A stretch of 64,000 nt of DNA from CAXMMR01 sp965198995 (GTDB lineage: Bacteria; Pseudomonadota; Alphaproteobacteria; Acetobacterales; Acetobacteraceae), in NCBI GenBank assembly GCA_965198995.1, contig CBDAQG010000002.1, forward strand, positions 992,001-1,056,000, read 5' to 3'. A program made the position numbers and the translations under genes. The notes beneath the pieces are model-generated. The model saw only the letters and a program-made list of their open reading frames with translations, had not been told where the DNA came from and ran no database searches. Positions 26,304-33,033 of the stretch are shown here, piece by piece. How positions within the stretch are numbered: the stretch's first letter is position 1; each line of letters starts with the position of its first letter.

Positions 26304-26668
26304 GCTGCCGGGGTGGGGACCTTGAGCGAACGCGAGGTGCTGCCGGGGATGAACGCCGTCAGCGCCGCCAGCAGCAGGCCGCCGCGGGCAAAGCCGAGCT
26401 GCTCGTCATGGTTCTGCAGCTCGTTGGCCAGCACGTAGGCGCAGGTGGCGCTCAGCAGGGCGCCGCCGAGCCGGCGCGTCGCCGGCGTCGCCACCATCAG
26501 GCCGCCGGCGAACTCCACCCCGCCCAGGGTGCGCATGTTGTCGCGCGTCCAGCCCCAGTGGCGGGCCAGCTTGTCGTAGCCGGGCACGCCGATCAGCTTG
26601 TTGACGCCTGCCGCGGCGAAGCCGAGCCCGAGCAGGGCAAACCAGTGCGAGTGGGTGTCGGTGCTCAT
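26300..26668 (-). CDS. Small membrane protein, DoxX-like
   Basis: A 122-residue protein with hydrophobic segments at about residues 8-24, 47-62, 69-83 and 94-110. The segment GVNKLIGVPGYDKLARHWGW, followed by GGVEFAGGLMV, recalls the DoxX/DUF4870-like small membrane proteins, but the match is weak. Start ATG 26668 is preferred over an upstream in-frame ATG. It heads the unit alr-mlaE-mlaF, with ATGA-linked mini-ORFs in between. Function unknown. Confidence 0.6.
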   Translation of the reverse strand: MSTDTHSHWFALLGLGFAAAGVNKLIGVPGYDKLARHWGWTRDNMRTLGGVEFAGGLMVATPATRRLGGALLSATCAYVLANELQNHDEQLGFARGGLLLAALTAFIPGSTSRSLKVPTPAA

Positions 26669-26835
26669 GGTGGTCGATCCTTGTCCATGCCGTTGCGGCG
26701 AACTTGTCAGCCGACCAACGCGAGGCGGCAAGCCGCGTTGCGGGCGCGGCGATTTGCCCGGCCCTCATCATGCCCTGGCTTGGGACGACGGTGTTAGTGA
26801 TAGTAACAAGCGTGATACCTTGGGCGAGGACCGCA

Positions 26836-27774
26836 ATGCGAGCCGACCAACTGCATGTGTTTACCGCCAGGGCCAACCCGCTGCGCTGGGCGGCGCCGGA
26901 TCGGATCTTTCGCCAGTGGGTCGAGCACATGCTCGACAGCGGCGTGATGGTGAGCGTGGTCGAGTGCCAGTACGGCGAGCGCGAGTTCGCCTGCGCGCTG
27001 CCGCATGTGAACCACATCGGCGTGCGCGCGAAGACCTGGTGCTGGACCAAGGAGAACCTGCTCAACATCGGCATCCAGCGCACGCCGGCGGCGCGCTACG
27101 TCGCGACCGCGGACAGCGACGTGTTCTTCCGCCGGCCCGACTGGGCCCGCGAGACGGTGGAGGCGCTGCAGCATTACGACGTGATCCAGCCCTGGACCCA
27201 CGCCTACGACCTTGGTCCGAATGACGAGCTGATGGCGCAGCACGTCTCGTTCTGCCGACAGCTCCGCCACGGCAAGCCGGTCTGGGCCGACCGGCCGGAT
27301 TTCTGGAGCTCGGCGGGCGGCGCCTACGATTACCCGCATTCAGGCTATTGCTGGGCCTGGACGCGCCAGGCGCTGGACTGGTTGAGCGGCCTGCTCGAGA
27401 TCTGCGGCATGGGGTCGGGCGACCACCACATGGCGCTGGCGCTGGCCGGGCACGCGGAGCACAGCCTGCCCAGCAACGCGCTCGGCGCCTACGCCACCCA
27501 CGTGCTGCGCTGGCAGGACCGGGCGCGGCGGCACATCAACGGCAATATCGGCTTCGTGGACGGCACGATCGAGCACCGGTTTCATGGCCGCAAGGCCGAC
27601 CGCGGCTACCTGTCGCGCTGGCAGATGTTCCTGCGCCACGAGTTCGATCCGGACACCGACCTGAAGCGCAACATGCACGGCGTGTTCGAGTGGGCGGGCA
27701 ACAAGCCGGAGTTGCGGCGGGAGTTTGACTTGTATCTGCGATCGAGACAGGAGGATGTGAACTCGCTCGCGTGA
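26836..27774 (+). CDS. Glycosyltransferase-like hypothetical protein
   Basis: A 312-residue soluble protein. The segment YVATADSDVFFRRPDWARE, with Asp-Ser-Asp after a hydrophobic strand, resembles the DxD metal/nucleotide-sugar site of GT-A enzymes. Later parts include GYCWAWTRQALDWL and GSGDHHMALALAG, as in transferase acceptor regions. No further family motif is recognised. The start ATG 26836 was chosen because the upstream in-frame part covers the promoter gap. It stands alone and converges with the S10 peptidase gene. Confidence 0.6.
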   Translation: MRADQLHVFTARANPLRWAAPDRIFRQWVEHMLDSGVMVSVVECQYGEREFACALPHVNHIGVRAKTWCWTKENLLNIGIQRTPAARYVATADSDVFFRRPDWARETVEALQHYDVIQPWTHAYDLGPNDELMAQHVSFCRQLRHGKPVWADRPDFWSSAGGAYDYPHSGYCWAWTRQALDWLSGLLEICGMGSGDHHMALALAGHAEHSLPSNALGAYATHVLRWQDRARRHINGNIGFVDGTIEHRFHGRKADRGYLSRWQMFLRHEFDPDTDLKRNMHGVFEWAGNKPELRREFDLYLRSRQEDVNSLA

Positions 27775-27776
27775 AG

Positions 27777-27835
27777 CCAGGCAAGGGGCTTTGCCCCTTG
27801 AACCCCATCAAAGGCGAGCTTTTGAAATCCATTGG
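27777..27835. repeat. GC-rich dispersed repeat, half copy 6
   Basis: Two hairpins, caaggggctttgccccttg and caaaggcgagcttttg, between convergent genes. This is one end of the GC-rich family without the opposite end. It fills the 61-bp gap and could terminate both transcripts. Confidence 0.55.
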
Positions 27836-29455
27836 TTATCTTTTTTCTGGGGCTTGAGGCTGCTTGCTGTTCGATTGAATGAACTGCGCGATGCGGTCGT
27901 GCATGGCATGCCTTGCGTCGTCGTTGACGTACGGTTCGTGTCCGGTCGGGAAGAACTCGTACTCGATGTTGGCTTCGAGCGCGGGCGGGAGTGCGAGATG
28001 CCTCATCTCGTAGATCGAGGCGAAGAACGTCGTGCTGAGGTCGAAATAACCGCCCATGACGAGGACGTGCATGGCCGGGTTTCGGGTCATCGTCCTGGCG
28101 AGGTCCGGGAGAACGTTGAAGAAGCCCTGCCAGGGCTTGCCGGTGGTCACGTGGTAGGTGTCCCACTTCAGGTCGGGCACGTCCGCATCGGCCTGGTAGG
28201 TCAGGTCTGCGCCGAACTTCAGCGTCGAGCGGGCGTAGCTGTTCATCGCGGCCGCCAGGGCCGAGCTGGTGGCGCTGGCGAAGGGATCGTACTCCGCCTC
28301 GCTGGCCATCAGGTCCGTCGACGGCCCGGTGTATCGGGCGTCCAGCCGACCGATCGTCAAGCCCGATGCGGCCAGCAGGGTTTTCGCGAACTCGCTCCCG
28401 GACAGACGGAGGTTGGCGCGTAGCCAGGTCGCGGCCGGGATGCCGGTATAGCCTTCGAGCCTGGCGGCGACGGACTGCCTGGCCGCCGGGGTGAGCTCGG
28501 AGCCGGCCAGCAAGGCGCTCGCGTAGTCGCCAAGTGCGTATCGTTCGACGTCGGCGAGCCAGGGCTCCAGGTGGGCGGGTCGGTTCGGCACGGTGTGATG
28601 GAACCAGGCGATGGCGGCATAGCTTGGCAGCGCCAGGAAATATGGGTTGTCGGTGGCCGGGTTGGCGCGGCCGGAGTCCAGGAAATCATCGTTGTTCAGC
28701 CATTGTCCCACGGAGATGATCCCGTTCAGGTCGACGTCGTCTTGAGCGAGTTGGAAGGCCAGGGCTGCGTTTCTGATCGTGCCGTAACTGTGGCCGAAGA
28801 GGTATTTCGGCGCGTTCCAGCGATCGTACCTGGTCAGGAAACGCTGCACGAAGCGGGTGAAGGCGGCCGCATCCTGGTCGATGCCATAGAAGCTCGCTGC
28901 GGCGTCAGGTCCCTCTATGCTGCCGAAGCCGGTTCCTGGCGCGTCGATGAAGACCAGGTCGGCGACGTCGAGCAGCGAGCTTGAATTGTTGAGGGTCGTG
29001 TAGAGTCCGCCGACCGGATGCTGCAGGTCGCGCGAGGCGACCCGCACAGGTCCAAAGCTGTCCAGGAGCAGGGCCCTGCTGGAGGCGCCCGGACCGCCGT
29101 CATAGAAGAACATGATCGGCCGCGCTTCGGCTTTCGTCGGGTGGGCGAAGTAGGCCGTGTAGAACATGCGCGCCGTTGCCGGCTGGTCTTCGGGCTTGCG
29201 GGATGCGGGCGCGCGGCCGGGCAGGACATGTCCGTCAAGCCCGAGCGTCGCGTCCTGCTGGTCGGTCGAGCCGACGGTCAGCAAGCCGGCGACGGCGGTG
29301 TAGGTCATGCTCGACCCGCCGGCGAGCGAGACCGAGCCGCTGGTAACTGAGTCCTGCGATCGGGCCAAGGTCGCGAACGACAGCAGGGCAATCGTCATAA
29401 CAGACAAGACCCGCGCCAAACCAACCAGCAAAAGTTTTTTGCTTCTTTTTTTCAA
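27836..29455 (-). CDS. Secreted S10-family serine carboxypeptidase-like protein
   Basis: A 539-residue protein. The oxyanion-region motif GGPGASS and the nucleophile elbow GHSYG (FGHSYGTIRNAA) fit peptidase family S10. The Asp is likely in GGYFDLST and the His in TGHEPY. The open frame begins at TTG 29455 with KKRSKKLLLVG, which lies in the arm of a dispersed inverted repeat. This gives a good signal peptide when joined to ARVLSVMTIALLSFATLA. The alternative ATG 29398 leaves a short, weaker leader. GC content is lower than in neighbours. Substrate unknown. Confidence 0.82.
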   Translation of the reverse strand: MKKRSKKLLLVGLARVLSVMTIALLSFATLARSQDSVTSGSVSLAGGSSMTYTAVAGLLTVGSTDQQDATLGLDGHVLPGRAPASRKPEDQPATARMFYTAYFAHPTKAEARPIMFFYDGGPGASSRALLLDSFGPVRVASRDLQHPVGGLYTTLNNSSSLLDVADLVFIDAPGTGFGSIEGPDAAASFYGIDQDAAAFTRFVQRFLTRYDRWNAPKYLFGHSYGTIRNAALAFQLAQDDVDLNGIISVGQWLNNDDFLDSGRANPATDNPYFLALPSYAAIAWFHHTVPNRPAHLEPWLADVERYALGDYASALLAGSELTPAARQSVAARLEGYTGIPAATWLRANLRLSGSEFAKTLLAASGLTIGRLDARYTGPSTDLMASEAEYDPFASATSSALAAAMNSYARSTLKFGADLTYQADADVPDLKWDTYHVTTGKPWQGFFNVLPDLARTMTRNPAMHVLVMGGYFDLSTTFFASIYEMRHLALPPALEANIEYEFFPTGHEPYVNDDARHAMHDRIAQFIQSNSKQPQAPEKR

Positions 29456-29470
29456 AAAAGAAGCGCTTTT
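29427..29470. repeat. A/T-rich repeat, single arm (copy 4)
   Basis: Only the right-arm type is present (aaaagttttttgcttctttt, then ttcaaaaaagaagcgctttt). It lies between the KirBac 3' end and the peptidase gene and overlaps the peptidase's proposed first codons. The opposite arm is missing, so it is a partial copy or remnant. It still contains the short internal palindrome. Confidence 0.65.
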
Positions 29471-29473
29471 TTT

Positions 29474-30373
29474 CTACCCATGCGGCCTCAACGTATCGAA
29501 ATCGGTGTAGTCGATCAGCCACCCGCCCTCCGGCAATGGCTGCACAACGTCGACGTAGCGGCGGTCGAACATCAGCTCGCTGGCGACGTAACTGTGGCGG
29601 GCGTAGATACGCTGGGCGAACGCCTCGTCGACGCCGGAGAAGACGACGATCATTTCGGCGCGCGAGGCGGCCAGGCTCTCGGCCGTTTCGTTGTGCAGCG
29701 GGCTGGTGTCGTCGATCAGGTGGAGCGCCGTCCAGGTCAGCGCCAGCAGCGGCGAGCGATTGCGCACCATGCGGATCTCGTGCAGGCGATTGATCTTGGA
29801 GCCGTCTTCGTTGGTGACGTAGCGCGCCAGCACGACCGAGACCTCGGCCTCCAGCACGTGGTTCGTGCGCTCGTTGGCCATCCGGAACATCATCATGCGC
29901 TGGCCGCCATAGGTGCCGATCAGCGCCGAGGTGGCGAAGCGGATGCGGGCGGTGGGGCGGGAGACGCGGGCGAAGATCAGGCCGGTGGCGAGCGCGGTGA
30001 TGGCGATGTTGAGAAAGGCCTCGACGGCGACAAGGGCGTTGGCGTAGCCGTCGCGCGGCGAGAGGGCGCCGTAGCCGATCGTGCCGAGCGTCTCGACGCT
30101 GAAGTTGAAGCCGTCGACATAGGAGCCGGGCCGGGCGCCGACGAGGCTGTTCGGGTCCAGGCTGTAGAGCCAGCCGAACAGGCCGTTGACGGCGACGTAG
30201 AACAGGATGGTGAGCAGCGCGAGCCCCCACCAGGGCAGGGTGAGCAGGGTGTGATAGGCGTCGCGCACGTCGCGGTGGCCGCCGCCGCGCTTGACGATGC
30301 GCTGGCGGCGGCCGTCGTTGCGGACTGTTCGGGCGTAGGTCGGCCCGGCTGTCGGCTGGTCAATGTCCGGCAT
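29474..30373 (-). CDS. Inward-rectifier potassium channel, KirBac type
   Basis: A 299-residue channel. Two membrane helices flank the pore: about residues 49-72 (WWGLALLTILFYVAVNGLFG) and 116-138 (LVAVEAFLNIAITALATGLI). The selectivity filter is TIGYG in VETLGTIGYGALSP. The C-terminal immunoglobulin-like cytoplasmic domain runs from about 145 (RPTARIRFATSALIG) to the end. KirBac channels are gated by lipids and ligands and set K+ conductance. Start ATG 30373. It is downstream of dnaB, with a 27-bp tandem array in between. Confidence 0.92.
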   Translation of the reverse strand: MPDIDQPTAGPTYARTVRNDGRRQRIVKRGGGHRDVRDAYHTLLTLPWWGLALLTILFYVAVNGLFGWLYSLDPNSLVGARPGSYVDGFNFSVETLGTIGYGALSPRDGYANALVAVEAFLNIAITALATGLIFARVSRPTARIRFATSALIGTYGGQRMMMFRMANERTNHVLEAEVSVVLARYVTNEDGSKINRLHEIRMVRNRSPLLALTWTALHLIDDTSPLHNETAESLAASRAEMIVVFSGVDEAFAQRIYARHSYVASELMFDRRYVDVVQPLPEGGWLIDYTDFDTLRPHG

Positions 30374-30385
30374 GGAGAAGTCTCA

Positions 30386-30547
30386 GCCGTGCCCGGCGTG
30401 CACGATGTCGAAGCCGTGCCCGGCGTGCACGATGTCGAAGCCGTGCCCGGCGTGCACGCCGTCGATGCAGTGCCCGGCGTGCACGATGTCTAAGCCGTGC
30501 CCGGCGTGCACGATGTCTTAGCCGTGCCCGGCGTGCACGAGGTCAAG
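30386..30547. repeat. Six 27-bp tandem repeats at the dnaB 3' end
   Basis: Six contiguous units of gccgtgcccggcgtgcacga plus seven variable-to-constant bases. Unit 6 (30521-30547) encodes the last residues of DnaB (LVHAGHG), and unit 5 holds its TAA stop. Units 4 to 1 keep the same 9-codon frame and would encode more copies of a DIVHAGHG-like peptide, up to a TGA at 30385-30383. The array therefore looks like an expansion of the dnaB tail that was then cut short by one nonsense change. There are no spacers, so it is not a CRISPR. Confidence 0.8.
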
Positions 30548-32011
30548 GTCGGCGAAGCGGGTGAACTCGCCCTCGAAGAACAGGTCGATCTTGCCGGTGG
30601 GGCCGTGCCGCTGCTTTTCGAGCAGCAACTCGGCCTTGTTGTGCACCTGCTCCATGTCGCGCTGCCATTTCTCGAGCGCGTTCTGGAACTTCTCCTCGTT
30701 GTCGAACGCCATCTGTTTGGGCGCGCGCTGCTGGAGGTAATACTCGTCCCGATAGACGAACATCACCGCGTCGGCATCCTGCTCGATCGAGCCGCTCTCG
30801 CGCAGGTCGGAGAGCTGCGGGCGCTTGTCCTCGCGCGCCTCGACGGCGCGGGAGAGCTGGCTGAGGCAGAGCACCGGGATCGACAGCTCCTTGGCCAGCG
30901 CCTTGAGGCCCTGGGTCATGGCGCTGATCTCGAGCACGCGGTTTTCCGGACGGGTGCCGGCGGCCGGGCGCATGAGCTGCAGGTAGTCGATGACGACGAG
31001 GGACAGGCCCTTGGTGCGCTTGAGGCGCCGGCAGCGGGTGCGCAGCGCCGACATGGTGATCGCCGGCGTGTCGTCGATGTGCAGCGGCAGGCTGGCGAGC
31101 TCGCGGCTGACCTGGACGAAGCGGTCGAAGTCGCGCTGGCCGATCTCGCCGCGGCGGATGCGGTCGCCCGAGACGCGGGCCTCCTCGGCGAGCAGGCGGG
31201 TGGCGAGCTGCTCGGCGCTCATCTCGAGCGAGAAGATCGCGACCGAGCCGGCCGGCACGCCGTTCGGGTCGGCGGCGCGCGCCTCGGCGAGCAGCGCGCG
31301 GGCGGCGCCGAAGGCGATCTTGGTCGCCAGAGCGGTCTTGCCCATGCCTGGCCGGCCGGCCAGGATCAGCAGGTCCGAGCCGTGCATGCCGCCGGTCTTC
31401 TTGTCGAGGTCGCGCAGGCCGGTCGACAGGCCGGAGACCGCGCCGGCCCGGTTGAAGGCCTTTTCGGCGTTGTCGATGGCGCGGACCAGCGCGGTCTCGA
31501 AGCTGACGAAGCCGCCCTCGGTGCCGTTGCCGCTCGCCAGGTTGAACAGCGACTGCTCGGTGAACTCGATCTGCCGGGGGCCGTCGAGCTCCGGGTCGCC
31601 GCCGAAGGCGTTGTTGACCACCGTCTCGCCGATGTCGATGAGCTGACGGCGCAGCCAGCTGTCGTGCACGACCCGGCCGTACTCGCCGGCATTGATGATG
31701 CCGGTCATCGCGGTGAGCAACTGGGCGAGGTAGGCGGTGCCGCCGACCTCGTCGAGCGTGCCGGCATGCTCGAACTCGCCCTTCAGCGTCACCGCGTCGG
31801 CGAGCTGGCCGGCCTCGATGCGGCGCTGCACGGCGGCGAAGATGCGGCCGTGGATCGGGTCGGCGAAGTGCTCGGCGAGCAGGAAGTCCGACACCCGCTC
31901 ATAGGCGCGGTTGTTGGCGAGCAGCGCGCCGAGCAGCGCCTGCTCGGCCTGCAGGTTGGCGGGCGGCAGCCTTTGCGAGAGGCCGAGAAGCGGCGTGTCG
32001 ATCGAGTTCAC
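30518..32011 (-). CDS. dnaB: Replicative DNA helicase DnaB
   Basis: A 497-residue hexameric helicase of the replication fork. The N-terminal domain (LPPANLQAEQALLGALLANN) binds primase. The RecA-like domain has Walker A GRPGMGKTALA, Walker B LSLVVIDYLQLM and the LSQLSRAVE and SGSIEQDADAV motifs. Start GTG 32011 is supported by an AGGAGGT sequence about 11 bp upstream and by the family N-terminus MNSIDTPLL; longer frames read into the divergent gap. The C-terminal LVHAGHG is encoded by a 27-bp repeat unit. Confidence 0.95.
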   Translation of the reverse strand: MNSIDTPLLGLSQRLPPANLQAEQALLGALLANNRAYERVSDFLLAEHFADPIHGRIFAAVQRRIEAGQLADAVTLKGEFEHAGTLDEVGGTAYLAQLLTAMTGIINAGEYGRVVHDSWLRRQLIDIGETVVNNAFGGDPELDGPRQIEFTEQSLFNLASGNGTEGGFVSFETALVRAIDNAEKAFNRAGAVSGLSTGLRDLDKKTGGMHGSDLLILAGRPGMGKTALATKIAFGAARALLAEARAADPNGVPAGSVAIFSLEMSAEQLATRLLAEEARVSGDRIRRGEIGQRDFDRFVQVSRELASLPLHIDDTPAITMSALRTRCRRLKRTKGLSLVVIDYLQLMRPAAGTRPENRVLEISAMTQGLKALAKELSIPVLCLSQLSRAVEAREDKRPQLSDLRESGSIEQDADAVMFVYRDEYYLQQRAPKQMAFDNEEKFQNALEKWQRDMEQVHNKAELLLEKQRHGPTGKIDLFFEGEFTRFADLDLVHAGHG

Positions 32012-32370
32012 GCACCCCTTGTAGACCTCCTGGCGCGATTTGCCCCCCTGTGGATTGCGAGGAAGCTGGGGGCGCATGGCGCCGCGCGCTTCGTCTCGCC
32101 ACCAGATCGACCACGGCAGCGCGATGGGTGTGCCATCGATGGCGAGTCGCGGCCGCAGACTGCCCGCCGCATGGGTCCGTGGGCTGCGATAAAGCGGCCT
32201 ACGACGCCGCTTTTCACGATATTGCCACCGGCCGGAAAGCCTCCATGTCATTGACGGACGATGACCAACCGGTCAGGTTTGCGCCGCTCGCGATGGCCGG
32301 CAGGTGCAAGCAAAACGCATGACGAGGCTGTTGTCTTGAGGCTGATTAACGTTCTGAAGCATCGGGTCGG
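32012..32370. other. Divergent intergenic region between dnaB and the act operon
   Basis: About 360 bp with no convincing gene. It holds the dnaB ribosome-binding site (32018-32030) and presumably promoters for both dnaB and the respiratory operon. A TTGACG occurs near 32249, but no good -10 partner was found at 17 bp. Short open frames here lack coding character. Confidence 0.5.
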
Positions 32371-33033
32371 ATGATGCGCCAGCTCTTCGCGCCCGGCGCC
32401 GACGCTATTCTACGCCTTGCCACCCTCAGCCTCGTTCTCGTGGTGCTTGGCGGCATTTTCATCGCCGAGGGCATCTCCCGGTCTGACTACTTCTACAACG
32501 TCGGCATCGCGCCGGCCCAGCCGGTGCCGTTCAGCCACAAGCATCATTCCGGCGAGCTCGGCATCGATTGCCGCTACTGTCACCAGCAGGTGGAGTATCT
32601 GGCCAGCGCCGGCATCCCGCCGACCTGGACCTGCATGACCTGCCACTCGCAGATCTGGACCGGCGCGACGATGCTCGCACCGGTGCGCGAGAGCCTGGCC
32701 AACGACACGCCGCTGCATTGGACGCGGGTCAACCGGCTGCCGGACTACGTCTATTACAATCACTCGATTCACATCACCAAGGGCATCGGCTGCTCCACGT
32801 GTCACGGCGCGGTCGACCAGATGCAGCTCACCTATCGGGCGAACGCCTTCAAGATGGAGTTCTGCATCAACTGTCATCGTAATCCGCAGGCGAACGTGCG
32901 GCCGAAATCCGAGATCTGGAACATGGAATGGACGCCGCCGGCCAACCAGGCGACGCTCGGCCCGCAACTGGTGGCCGCCTACCAGATCAAGGGTGCGCAG
33001 GTGCTCACCGACTGCTCGATCTGCCACCGATGA
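32371..33033 (+). CDS. actA: Alternative complex III pentaheme cytochrome c subunit
   Basis: A 220-residue protein with an N-terminal membrane anchor (about residues 12-32) and five CxxCH heme sites: CRYCH, CMTCH, CSTCH, CINCH and CSICH. This is the ActA layout, the electron-carrying periplasmic subunit of the quinol:cytochrome c oxidoreductase that replaces bc1. The last heme site is at the extreme C-terminus. The stop overlaps the actB ATG. It is the first gene of the act-cox operon. Confidence 0.94.
   Translation: MMRQLFAPGADAILRLATLSLVLVVLGGIFIAEGISRSDYFYNVGIAPAQPVPFSHKHHSGELGIDCRYCHQQVEYLASAGIPPTWTCMTCHSQIWTGATMLAPVRESLANDTPLHWTRVNRLPDYVYYNHSIHITKGIGCSTCHGAVDQMQLTYRANAFKMEFCINCHRNPQANVRPKSEIWNMEWTPPANQATLGPQLVAAYQIKGAQVLTDCSICHR

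Noticed and set aside
29480..30493. Plus-strand frame with 9-residue repeats (VPGVHDVEA type)
   Set aside because: It is antisense to KirBac, and the repeats are just the 27-bp array read on the other strand.
30386..30547. Possible CRISPR array
   Set aside because: The six 27-bp units are contiguous with no spacers, and no cas gene is present; it is a simple tandem repeat continuing the dnaB tail.
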